A stretch of 64,000 nucleotides of DNA from Arcobacter cloacae (lineage in GTDB: Bacteria > Campylobacterota > Campylobacteria > Campylobacterales > Arcobacteraceae). This document shows positions 38,629 through 46,943 of the stretch, one piece after another. The DNA lies in contig NZ_CP053833.1 in assembly GCF_013201935.1 (NCBI RefSeq), positions 1,860,001 through 1,924,000 of the forward strand, written 5' to 3'. Position numbers and translations under genes: made by a program. The notes beneath the pieces are model-generated. The model worked only from the letters and a program-made list of their open reading frames with translations, searched no databases and had not been told where the DNA came from. The stretch's first letter is position 1; the number at the start of each line of letters is the position of its first letter.

Positions 38629-40242
38629 ATGTTGAGTTTTATATATTATAAAGTGCTTTTTTTGATGTTAATTCCTAGTTTTTTATTGATATATTTGTTA
38701 ATCACTAAACAAAACAAAATAGAAAACTATTTTTCTAAAAAGGCATTAAAAAAATTAAGTATCTCAAATCAATATCTTTCTACTAAAACAAGAAATCTTT
38801 TACTTTTTTTATCTTTGATATTTATGATTATAGCTCTTGCGAGACCTGTTAGTAATGAAAAGACAAAAGAAATTGAATCAAATTTAATACCAATTATAAT
38901 TGCTATAGATGTTTCTAAATCTATGAAAGCAAATGATTTATATCCAAATAGAGTTGATTTTGCAAAAAGAAAACTTTTAAATATTTTAGAAATTAGTAGC
39001 AATAACACTATTGGAGTAATTTTATTTGCAAAATCATCATTTTTACTTTCTCCTTTAACTCAAGATTTTAACTCTTTAAAAATTTTGTTAAACAATCTTG
39101 ATACAACTATAAACTTTGATAATGGAACAAATATTTATTCTACTATTGAAACAAGTCTAAAATTACTCAAAAACTATTCAAATAAAAATCTGATTTTATT
39201 AACAGATGGAGGGGATAATGAAGATTTTGAAAAAGAGATAAAATTTGCAAAACAAAATAGTATAAAAATCTATACAATAGCTCTTGCTACAAAAGAAGGT
39301 TCTGTAATACAAGAAGAAAATGGAAATTATCTAACTGATAAAAAAGGAAATATTGTAAATTTAAAATTAAATGAAAAAATAAAAGATTTAAGTTTGAAAA
39401 CAGATGGGGGATATATAGAATACTCTTTAAATAATAGCGATATTAATCAAATAATTAATGATATAAATAATAAGTCCACAGAAGGTAAACTTGAAAAAAA
39501 AGAGTATAAAACATATACTGAGCTTTTTTATTACCCTTTATTTATTGCAATTGTTTTATTATTGTTTGCTTTTTCCTCTTTTCCAAATTTAAAAAATCTA
39601 AAACTTTCAATTTTTATAATCTTTGTATCTTTTAATTTTTTAAAAACAGACCTTTTAGCTTTTTCAATTTTTGATTTTAAAACCATAGAAGAAGCCAATA
39701 AAGCCTATGAAAAAAGAGATTTTCAAAAAGCTTCAAAAGAGTTTGATAAACTAGATACAAATGAATTTAGAGATTATAATCTAGCAAATAGTTTATATAA
39801 AAATAACAATTTTGAAGAGGCTATAAAACTGTATGAAAACATAAAAACAACTTCTTCTGATTTAGAGTTTAAAAGGCTTCATAATTTAGGAAATTCTTAT
39901 GCACAAATCAATGATTTTAATAATGCTTTAAAAAATTATGAAGAAGCTTTGAAATTAAAAAATGATTCTAAAACAAGAGATAATCTAGAACTTGTAAAAT
40001 CTATCTTAGAGAAAAAAGAAGATAATCAAAATAATAAATCTCGAAGTAATCAAGAAGAAAAGCAGACTAATCCACAAAAAAACAACAATATCAAAGAAGA
40101 AGAATCAGAATCTAAACAGAGTGAAATGATTCAAGATATACAAGAAGAAAAATGGCTAAAAGAAATTGAAAATCAAAAAACAAATTCTTTACTAAAAAAA
40201 ATGGAATCTTCAGATGAAGATTCCATAATAAATCCTTGGTAA
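38629..40242 (+). CDS. BatA/BatB-like VWA membrane protein fused to a TPR region
   Basis: 537 residues. Two transmembrane helices at about 5-25 and 54-72, then a von Willebrand A domain with a MIDAS motif (IIAIDVSKSMKANDLYPNRVDFAKRKL: D-x-S-x-S) and LLTDGGDNED. A further helix pair lies at about 300-340, then TPR repeats (FQKASKEFDKL; FEEAIKLYENIK; FNNALKNYEEALKLK) and an acidic, low-complexity tail ending SIINPW. This joins BatB-like and BatC-like halves in one chain. Bat proteins in Bacteroides and Leptospira relate to oxidative stress. Strong AAAGGAG ribosome site. Confidence 0.85.
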   Translation: MLSFIYYKVLFLMLIPSFLLIYLLITKQNKIENYFSKKALKKLSISNQYLSTKTRNLLLFLSLIFMIIALARPVSNEKTKEIESNLIPIIIAIDVSKSMKANDLYPNRVDFAKRKLLNILEISSNNTIGVILFAKSSFLLSPLTQDFNSLKILLNNLDTTINFDNGTNIYSTIETSLKLLKNYSNKNLILLTDGGDNEDFEKEIKFAKQNSIKIYTIALATKEGSVIQEENGNYLTDKKGNIVNLKLNEKIKDLSLKTDGGYIEYSLNNSDINQIINDINNKSTEGKLEKKEYKTYTELFYYPLFIAIVLLLFAFSSFPNLKNLKLSIFIIFVSFNFLKTDLLAFSIFDFKTIEEANKAYEKRDFQKASKEFDKLDTNEFRDYNLANSLYKNNNFEEAIKLYENIKTTSSDLEFKRLHNLGNSYAQINDFNNALKNYEEALKLKNDSKTRDNLELVKSILEKKEDNQNNKSRSNQEEKQTNPQKNNNIKEEESESKQSEMIQDIQEEKWLKEIENQKTNSLLKKMESSDEDSIINPW

Positions 40243-40245
40243 AAT

Positions 40246-40269
40246 AAAAGATTAATAATCTTTTGTTTT
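40246..40269 (+). terminator. Short terminator between convergent VWA and PPK2 genes
   Basis: AAAAGATT (40246-40253) pairs with AATCTTTT (40257-40264) across a three-base loop, followed by GTTTTTC. It overlaps the reverse PPK2 stop codon. Confidence 0.5.
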
Positions 40270-41370
40270 TCTCATTTGTAAAAGTTCTCTTTGAACAGAA
40301 ATATTTATCTCTTCATTTTCATCAAAATCTAAAGAGTAATTTCTTCCATCATAATCAACTGAATTTAGGATAATTTTCATAGCTTCAAGACGTGCAAGAT
40401 GTTTGTTATCACTTCTTACTATATGCCAAGGAGCACTTCTTGAAGTTGTACGTCTAAGCATTTCGTATTTTTTTTCTGAAAATTCATCCCATAAATCTTG
40501 GGCTTGCATATCAACTTCTGAGAATTTCCATTGTCTTAGGGGATCTTGTATTCTTCTATCAAATCTTCTTTTTTGTTCTTCTTTAGAAACTGAAAAATAT
40601 AGTTTGATTAAAATCATTCCTTGTCTTACTAAATCTTGCTCAAAATTTACAATATCTTCCATAAAAATTTCATGCTCTTCAGGTGTACAAAATCCAAAAA
40701 TTGGCTCAACCATAGCTCTATTATACCAACTTCTATCAAATAAAACTATCTCTCCACCTGTTGGAAAATGCTCAATATATCTTTGTAAAAACCATTGATT
40801 TCTTTGAGTTTCAGTTGGTTTTCCAAGAGCAACAACTCTATAATGTTTGTTGTTCATATATCTAGTAATTCTTCTAATAGCTCCACCTTTTCCTGAAGCA
40901 TCTCTTCCTTCAAAAAGAATAATCATTCTTTTATTCTCTTTTTCAAGCCAATTTTGAAGTTTTATAAGTTCTATTTGATACTTTTTTAAAGCTTCTAAAT
41001 CATAAATTTTTTGAATACCTTCACTTAAAACTTGTGGATTTAAATTTTTATAATCACCTAATATTGACTTTAAGAAGTCGTTTTCTTCCTTTAACTTAAT
41101 TAAAGTTTCATTATCTTTTGTTGACAATTTATCTTCCTGTTTAGTTATTTTTTCTTCTACTTTTGGAATAACAGAGTCTTTAAAAGACTGCATCAATTCA
41201 ATAGCAGTTTTTATACTTAGGTTATCTCTTTTTGTATAACCTAAAACTTTTACATATCTTTTTTTATCATGCTGAAATCTAGCAATATATTTTTGTCCAA
41301 ATTTAGGATGAGAATCTTTTGATATATATAAACCACTGTGAGTTGTTTTTTCAAAATCATTTAAATTCAT
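40252..41370 (-). CDS. ppk2: Polyphosphate kinase 2 family protein with N-terminal extension
   Basis: 372 residues from the ATG at 41370, two bases after the upstream PPK2 stop; the ATG at 41400 would only add residues inside that gene. The first 60 residues (THSGLYISKDSHPKFGQKYIARFQHDKKRYVKVLGYTKRD) look like an arm-type, AP2-like module of the kind seen in integrases, odd for a kinase. A coiled linker precedes the PPK2 domain: Walker A FEGRDASGKGGAIRRITRYMN, lid YIEHFPTGGEIVLFDRSWYNRA, and FDRRIQDPLRQWKFSEVD. PPK2 uses polyphosphate to phosphorylate nucleotides. Confidence 0.92.
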   Translation of the reverse strand: MNLNDFEKTTHSGLYISKDSHPKFGQKYIARFQHDKKRYVKVLGYTKRDNLSIKTAIELMQSFKDSVIPKVEEKITKQEDKLSTKDNETLIKLKEENDFLKSILGDYKNLNPQVLSEGIQKIYDLEALKKYQIELIKLQNWLEKENKRMIILFEGRDASGKGGAIRRITRYMNNKHYRVVALGKPTETQRNQWFLQRYIEHFPTGGEIVLFDRSWYNRAMVEPIFGFCTPEEHEIFMEDIVNFEQDLVRQGMILIKLYFSVSKEEQKRRFDRRIQDPLRQWKFSEVDMQAQDLWDEFSEKKYEMLRRTTSRSAPWHIVRSDNKHLARLEAMKIILNSVDYDGRNYSLDFDENEEINISVQRELLQMRKTKDY

Positions 41371-41371
41371 A

Positions 41372-42316
41372 TTAGTATAACCTCGCAAATTTATTATCAT
41401 GTTCCATGTTTTCTATTTCTTGAGTACCACTAATTATGATATCTTCATCAAAACTAAAAATATCCTCTTTAGTTTTATTTGCATAATCAATATTTAACAA
41501 TATATGACTAATACAATTTAATCTAGCTTTTTTCTTATTATCACTTTTTATTATTGTCCAAGGAGCAATATCTGTATTTGAAGCCATTAACATTGAAAAT
41601 TTAGCTATAGTATATTTTTCCCACAAATTTTGAGATTCTTTATCTACAGGAGATAATTTATACTGTTTTAAAGGATCAAATTCTCTCTTTTTAAATCTTT
41701 TAGCTTGTTCTTTTTTTGAAACAGAAAAATAGAATTTAAATAAAATTATTCCTGATTTAACTAACATCTTTTCAAATTCAGGAACTTCTCTTAAAAATTC
41801 ATGATGTTCTTCAGTTGTACAAAATCCCATTACAGGCTCAACACCTGCTCTGTTATACCAACTTCTATCAAAGAAAACCATTTCTCCAGCACTTGGAAGG
41901 TGTTGTGTATATCTTTGAAAATACCATTGAGTTCTTTCTAAATCACTTGGTTTTTCCAAAGCTACTACTCTTGCACCTCTTGGGTTTAGATGCTCAGTTA
42001 TTCTCTTGATTGTTCCACCCTTTCCAGCTGCGTCTCTTCCTTCAAACAACATAAGCACTTTTAGACCTTTTTCTTTTACATAATTTTGTAATTTTAAAAG
42101 TTCTATTTGTAACTTTATTAATCTCTTTTCATATTCTAAAGTCTCTTTTTTTACCCAAATCTGGACTTTTTTTACACCCTCTTCTTCTTTTTCTTCTAAA
42201 TGTTCTCTTTTTCTCTCTTTGTTCTTATAATCATGCTTCACAGATTCTTTTGTATCAATTGCTTCCATATCTGAAAATTCATTGTTTATAATGTTTCTCT
42301 CTTGTCCTTGCATCAA
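41372..42316 (-). CDS. ppk2: Polyphosphate kinase 2
   Basis: 314 residues. A charged N-terminal coil of about 85 residues is followed by one PPK2 domain: Walker A FEGRDAAGKGGTIKRITEHLNPRG, lid FQRYTQHLPSAGEMVFFDRSWYNRAGVEPVMGFC (Walker B FFDRSWYNR), and KKREFDPLKQYKLSPVDKES. It transfers phosphate between polyphosphate and GDP/ADP. The second PPK2 gene follows directly; their cores are similar but not near-identical, so an old duplication. It starts 17 bases after nspC in the polyamine operon. Confidence 0.94.
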   Translation of the reverse strand: MMQGQERNIINNEFSDMEAIDTKESVKHDYKNKERKREHLEEKEEEGVKKVQIWVKKETLEYEKRLIKLQIELLKLQNYVKEKGLKVLMLFEGRDAAGKGGTIKRITEHLNPRGARVVALEKPSDLERTQWYFQRYTQHLPSAGEMVFFDRSWYNRAGVEPVMGFCTTEEHHEFLREVPEFEKMLVKSGIILFKFYFSVSKKEQAKRFKKREFDPLKQYKLSPVDKESQNLWEKYTIAKFSMLMASNTDIAPWTIIKSDNKKKARLNCISHILLNIDYANKTKEDIFSFDEDIIISGTQEIENMEHDNKFARLY

Positions 42317-42333
42317 TCTTCCCCTAATGACTT

Positions 42334-43482
42334 TTAAGAAAGTCTTTGTTTATAGTCATTGTACCCAAAGTTTTTTATTATTTCATAATTATTTTCATCT
42401 TTTTTTATTATTAATGAAGGTAATTTAATTCCATTAAAAGTGGTAGTTTTAACCATAGTATAGTGAATCATATCTTCTAAAACAATCTTATCACCTACTT
42501 TTAATGGTTCATCAAAAGAGTAATCACCAATTATATCCCCTGATAAACAAGTATTTCCACCAAGTCTATATGTATATTTTTTTTCACCTGCAAACGCACT
42601 ATTTCTAATCATTGCTCTATATGGCATAGCTAAAGTATCAGGCATATGAGCTTCTGCACTTGTGTCTAAAATAACTAAATCCATTCCATTATTAAAAATA
42701 TCTAAAACAGTTGCTACTAAATAACCTGTTTGCCAACCTATTGCTTCACCTGGTTCCATATAAACTTTTAAGTGTGGATATCTTGATTTAAAATCTTTTA
42801 AAAGTTTGATTAATCCTTCAACATCATAATCAGCTCTTGTAATATGATGACCACCACCAAAATTTACCCATTTTAATCTATCAAAATATTGACCAAAGTT
42901 TTTTTCAAAAGCTTCTAGCGCACCTTCAAGTGCATCAACATTTTGTTCACAAAGAGCATGAAAATGAAAACCATCTAAATATTCTAATAAAGATTCATCA
43001 AAATTTGCTTTTGTAGTTCCCATTCTTGAAAATGGTGCACAAGGATTATACAAATCAACCTCAACAGATGAATATTCAGGATTTAATCTAATACCTAAAG
43101 ACACTTTTCCATAAGCTTTATCTTTAAACCTTTTTAATTGAGAAAAAGAGTTAAAAACAAGATGATTTGAAATAGAAATAATTTCATCTATCTCTTCATC
43201 TTTAAATCCTGGTGAGTAAGTATGAACTTCTCCACCAAATTCCTCTTTTGCTAAAATTGCTTCATGAAGTCCTGATGCACAACAACCTTTAAGATATTTT
43301 TTACATAAATCAAAAGTTGAATGCATAGCAAAACCTTTTAATGCTAAAAGAATACTAATATCTGCCTCATCTTGAACTTTTTTTAAAAGTTTCAAATTTT
43401 TTTCAAGTAAAACTTCTTCGCAAACAAAAGCTGGACTTGGCAATTTATCAAAACTATCTACTATTTCATAATTATTCTTCAT
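42334..43482 (-). CDS. nspC: Carboxynorspermidine/carboxyspermidine decarboxylase
   Basis: PLP enzyme of the alanine-racemase fold that decarboxylates carboxyspermidine to spermidine. 382 residues from ATG 43482 ([23 protein letters not shown]). Motifs: [10 protein letters not shown] (PLP lysine), [44 protein letters not shown], and [15 protein letters not shown] with the catalytic cysteine. A longer frame back to 43584 exists but is the rubredoxin gene in another frame. Its start overlaps the rubredoxin 3' end by 11 bases. Confidence 0.95.
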   Translation of the reverse strand: MKNNYEIVDSFDKLPSPAFVCEEVLLEKNLKLLKKVQDEADISILLALKGFAMHSTFDLCKKYLKGCCASGLHEAILAKEEFGGEVHTYSPGFKDEEIDEIISISNHLVFNSFSQLKRFKDKAYGKVSLGIRLNPEYSSVEVDLYNPCAPFSRMGTTKANFDESLLEYLDGFHFHALCEQNVDALEGALEAFEKNFGQYFDRLKWVNFGGGHHITRADYDVEGLIKLLKDFKSRYPHLKVYMEPGEAIGWQTGYLVATVLDIFNNGMDLVILDTSAEAHMPDTLAMPYRAMIRNSAFAGEKKYTYRLGGNTCLSGDIIGDYSFDEPLKVGDKIVLEDMIHYTMVKTTTFNGIKLPSLIIKKDENNYEIIKNFGYNDYKQRLS

Positions 43483-43636
43483 ATGGTTCAAAATCTTCTT
43501 TCCCAGCAGCACAATCAGGGCAAACCCAATCCTGCGGTAAATCTTCAAATGCAGTTCCAGATTCAACACCTGAATCTGCATCACCTATTTGTGGATCATA
43601 AACATAATCACATACATTGCAAATATATTTTTTCAT
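43472..43636 (-). CDS. Rubredoxin
   Basis: A 54-residue electron-transfer protein with an Fe(Cys)4 site. It starts [19 protein letters not shown] and later has [18 protein letters not shown]: two C-x2-C pairs, the conserved aromatic residues and the GxxFxxLPxxWxCPxCG-type core (here [16 protein letters not shown]). ATG at 43636 follows AGGAG. It is too short for many gene finders and overlaps nspC by 11 bases in another frame. The acidic protein is coupled between carboxynorspermidine dehydrogenase and decarboxylase, an unexpected place for a redox carrier. Confidence 0.95.
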   Translation of the reverse strand: MKKYICNVCDYVYDPQIGDADSGVESGTAFEDLPQDWVCPDCAAGKEDFEPYEE

Positions 43637-43678
43637 TGCAAACTCCTCATTATGAATTAAATTATGAAAAAAATCAAT

Positions 43679-44872
43679 TTATAATTCTAATATTTTCCAA
43701 GGTAAACCTTGAGTCATTAACTCATCCATAAATGGTTTAGCATCAAACTCTTCGATATTAAATACCCCTGTATTTTTCCAAATACCTTTGTAAAGTAACT
43801 TAGAACCAATCATAGCTGGAACTCCTGTAGTATAACTTACAGCTTGTGCTCCTGTTTCTTTATAACACTCTTGGTGGTCACAAACATTATAGATGTAAAC
43901 TTTTCTTGGTTTTCCATCTTTTATACCTTCAATAATACATCCAATATTTGTTTGTCCTACTGTTCTAGGTCCTAAACTTGCAGGATCTGGTAATAAAGTT
44001 TTTAAGAACTCTATTGGAATAATTTTTTGTCCTTGGTGTTCAACTGGCTCAATACCTAACATACCCACATTTTGTAAACAATTCATATGTTGAATATAAG
44101 AATCTCCAAATGTCATAAAGAATCTAATTCTTTTTAAACCTTTAATATTTTTAGCTAATGACTCTAACTCTTCATGATATAAAAGATATGAAGCTTTTAC
44201 TCCAATTTCTGGATAATCATGGTCTACTCTAATTTCAAGAGGTTTTGTTTCAATCCATTGACCATTTTCCCAATATCTACCATTTGCAGATACTTCTCTT
44301 AAATTAATTTCTGGATTAAAGTTTGTAGCAAATTTATACCCATGGTCACCTGCATTACAATCCATAATATCTATATAGTGAATTTCATCAAAAAGATTTT
44401 GTTGAGCATATGCACAAAATACTCCTGTAACACCTGGGTCAAATCCTGAACCTAAAAGTGCCATGATTCCAGCTTCTTTGAATTGAGCATCTCTTTCCCA
44501 TTGAAGTTTATATTCAAACTTTGCTTCATCTGGATGTTCATAATTTGCAGTATCTACATAATCAACTTTACACTTTGTACAAGCATCCATAATTGTCAAA
44601 TCTTGATATGGTAAAGCTACATTTAATACTAATTTAGGATTTACTTTTTCAATAAGTTTCACTAATTCATCAACATTATCTGCATCAACACTAGCTACAT
44701 CAATTTGTACACCTTGATTTTTTAAAATATCAGCGGCAATTGACTCACACTTTGAAACTGTTCTTGAAGCTAAAGTAATCTTCTCAAAAGTGTCAATATT
44801 CATAGCACACTTAACAGTAGCTACTCTACTTACACCACCTGCCCCAATAATTAAAATACCTTTTTTACTCAT
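43679..44872 (-). CDS. Carboxynorspermidine/carboxyspermidine dehydrogenase (saccharopine dehydrogenase family)
   Basis: NAD(P)H-dependent enzyme that condenses aspartate semialdehyde with putrescine (or diaminopropane) to carboxyspermidine. 397 residues. Rossmann start KKGILIIGAGGVSRVATVKCAM, LNVALPYQDLTIMDACTKCKVDYVDTANYEHPDEAKF, and GSGFDPGVTGVFCAYA are typical. With nspC downstream it forms the alternative spermidine pathway usual in Campylobacterota. First gene of a five-gene reverse operon ending with two PPK2 genes. Confidence 0.93.
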   Translation of the reverse strand: MSKKGILIIGAGGVSRVATVKCAMNIDTFEKITLASRTVSKCESIAADILKNQGVQIDVASVDADNVDELVKLIEKVNPKLVLNVALPYQDLTIMDACTKCKVDYVDTANYEHPDEAKFEYKLQWERDAQFKEAGIMALLGSGFDPGVTGVFCAYAQQNLFDEIHYIDIMDCNAGDHGYKFATNFNPEINLREVSANGRYWENGQWIETKPLEIRVDHDYPEIGVKASYLLYHEELESLAKNIKGLKRIRFFMTFGDSYIQHMNCLQNVGMLGIEPVEHQGQKIIPIEFLKTLLPDPASLGPRTVGQTNIGCIIEGIKDGKPRKVYIYNVCDHQECYKETGAQAVSYTTGVPAMIGSKLLYKGIWKNTGVFNIEEFDAKPFMDELMTQGLPWKILEL

Positions 44873-45022
44873 TATTCACTCCGATATATTTTTATGTAAA
44901 TATTATACAATTTTAAAGTATAAGAAAGAATGAAACAAATAAATATTTATTATAAAATAACATTTTGATTACAATTAACAAGCTTTTAATAATTGCTTAT
45001 GTAAACTTCGTTTTTAAGTTAT

Positions 45023-45419
45023 GGGGATGACTTGGTATCGATTAGAGCAGTGAGTATAAGTTGCATGTCGGCCTGAACATGCCGTTACGCGGTTCATTTT
45101 TTTTAGACGCAAACAATACAAATTACGCTCCAGCTTACGCAAAAGCTGCGTAAGTTTAACAACTTACTGACTCGCCTAACGGCTTGAGTCTTTGGAGGCT
45201 GGCACTACAGATTCTATCTATGTAGATAATTGCTGGTTCACCCTAGATAGATTATCTTTGAGGAGTTGATTGAAACTCAAAGAGAAATTTTAAATCTTAG
45301 CTTTATGATTGCTTCGGGAGTTGAGCTGTTGTAAAGTGAAATTTTTCAACTCTGCTAAGCATGTAGACGCTTATATGATCTGTTTTAAGACTGCGGTTCG
45401 ATCCCGCACATCTCCACCA
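45023..45419 (+). ncRNA. ssrA: tmRNA
   Basis: Rescues stalled ribosomes. The 5' end GGGGATG pairs with CATCTCC just before ACCA at the 3' end (7-bp acceptor stem with one G-U), and GGTTCGATCCCGC forms the T-arm. The resume frame near 45106 encodes ANNTNYAPAYAKAA then TAA, a typical Campylobacterota-type proteolysis tag. Pseudoknot-like pairs lie in between (GGCCTGAACATGCC; TCGCCTAACGGCTTGAG). Length 397 bases with an encoded CCA. The 3' end is the probable target of the downstream integrase. Confidence 0.97.
45395..45419 (+). other. Probable attachment site (attL) in the 3' end of ssrA
   Basis: The T-arm and acceptor end of tmRNA is a classic target of P4-type integrases, and such an integrase starts 165 bases downstream, reading away from ssrA. 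The sequence would be retained as the crossover copy. I found no second copy of the last 15-25 bases anywhere to 64000, so attR must lie beyond the window or be degenerate. Confidence 0.6.
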
Positions 45420-45533
45420 ATACTTAAAATCATAACTTCTAAATTCATCTAAAAAGTCCGATAAAATAGAAACTTCTCATTCTAAATTGTTCTATACCAT
45501 TCTTATCAAATTTAATACTTTCTAAGATTTTTT

Positions 45534-45580
45534 ACGGTAATCTTAACGGTACTAAAGAATTTACTTAAAAGTGATACCGT
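45534..45580. promoter_or_regulatory. ACGGTA repeat cluster upstream of the integrase
   Basis: Three copies of ACGGTA occur in 47 bases: direct at 45534 and 45546, inverted (TACCGT) at 45575, the last running into the integrase ribosome-site region. The outer two form TTTACGGTA...TACCGTAAA. Such spaced repeats next to an integrase gene suggest arm-type binding sites or an autoregulatory operator. Confidence 0.45.
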
Positions 45581-45584
45581 AAAA

Positions 45585-46862
45585 ATGCCAAAAGTCGTAA
45601 AACCTCTTACTGATAAAGAAATTAAAAATACTAAATATACATCCAAAGAAGAATTTGAGCAATTAAAAAAAATTGCTAAACTAAACAATAATCCTGAACC
45701 AAAACTCAATAATAAATTATCTGATGGACAAGGTCTTTATTTAATTATAAAAGAAAATGGTACAAAATTTTTTCAATATGACTTTACTTTTGAAAATAAA
45801 AGAAAATCTATGAGCTTTGGTGTTTATCCTGAAACATCATTAAGTGAAGCTAGAATTTTAAGAGAAAAAACTAAAGAACTTTTAAAACAAAAAATAAATC
45901 CTATTATCGACAAAAATATTTCAAGTATAAACAGTGATAATACTTTCAAAAGTATTTCTGAAAAATGGTTATCTAAAATGAAAAATGAATGGGGAAATTC
46001 TACTTTAAAAAAAGTTGTAAGTGTAATAGAGAATCATGCTTATCCCTACATTGGAAATAAGCCTATTGAAAATATAATAAGAACTGATATTTTAAATATT
46101 CTAGATAGAATGAATAAAAAAGAATTATTTGGAAGTGCTGAAAAACTTATTTCAAATATCAATAGAATATATAAATTTGCTGTTACTTACAATTATGTTG
46201 AACACAATATTATTGCAGATATTGACAAAAAGAATGTAATTGTTTCAACTAGACATAATCACTATTCAGCAATTACAAATGAAGATGAAGTAAAAGAACT
46301 AATAAGTGATATTCAATCTTTTGAAGATTTATTTAAAGCAGATATAACAACTATAATTGCTTTAAAATTAGCTCCATTAGTTGCATTAAGACCTTTTAAT
46401 TTGTGTTCACTTGAATGGAGTGAAATAAACTTTGAAAAGAAATACTTAGATATTCCAGAAAGTAAAATGAAAACTAAAAAAGATTTTGTTTTACCATTAT
46501 CAAAACAAGCAATTGAGATTCTAAAATCTATTGAACCATTTTCAGCTCACAAAAGTAAATATGTATTTCCCTCTCCTACTTCTAATCTTAAGAATATAAA
46601 TAATGCAACAATAAATCATGCACTAAAAAAACTAGGCTACAAAGATAGACATTGCAATCATGGATTTAGAAGTACATTTTCTACAATTTGCCATGAAAAA
46701 GTAAAAGAACATGGATTTAGTAGTGACATTATAGAATCTTGCTTAGCTCATGAAGAACAAAATCAAGTTAAAGCTTCTTATAATAGAAGCTCTAAAATGA
46801 AATATTTTGATGAGAAAAGAGAGTTAATGCAATGGTGGGCTGATTGGTTAAATAATCTATAA
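45585..46862 (+). CDS. P4-type tyrosine recombinase (island integrase)
   Basis: 425 residues. N-terminal arm-binding DUF4102-like domain (LSDGQGLYLIIKENGTKFFQYDFTFENKRKSMSFGVYP), a SAM-like core-binding domain (about 120-215), then the catalytic domain with R269 in ALRPFNLCSLEW, H359/R362 in NHGFRSTFST, H389 in LAHE and nucleophile Y399 in KASYNR. All catalytic residues are present, so it is likely active. Oriented away from ssrA and 165 bases from it, the usual arrangement for integrases using tmRNA as target. Confidence 0.95.
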   Translation: MPKVVKPLTDKEIKNTKYTSKEEFEQLKKIAKLNNNPEPKLNNKLSDGQGLYLIIKENGTKFFQYDFTFENKRKSMSFGVYPETSLSEARILREKTKELLKQKINPIIDKNISSINSDNTFKSISEKWLSKMKNEWGNSTLKKVVSVIENHAYPYIGNKPIENIIRTDILNILDRMNKKELFGSAEKLISNINRIYKFAVTYNYVEHNIIADIDKKNVIVSTRHNHYSAITNEDEVKELISDIQSFEDLFKADITTIIALKLAPLVALRPFNLCSLEWSEINFEKKYLDIPESKMKTKKDFVLPLSKQAIEILKSIEPFSAHKSKYVFPSPTSNLKNINNATINHALKKLGYKDRHCNHGFRSTFSTICHEKVKEHGFSSDIIESCLAHEEQNQVKASYNRSSKMKYFDEKRELMQWWADWLNNL

Positions 46863-46943
46863 TAAATACCATTTAACTATTTAAAGAATAATATTAAAAC
46901 TTAATTATTTACTAAAATACTTAACTTTCTAATATATTTCTTA

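Noticed and set aside
43483-43584. A longer nspC with 34 extra N-terminal residues
   Set aside because: That stretch is the 3' half of the rubredoxin gene in another frame; the extra residues do not look like NspC and the ATG at 43482 gives the normal start.
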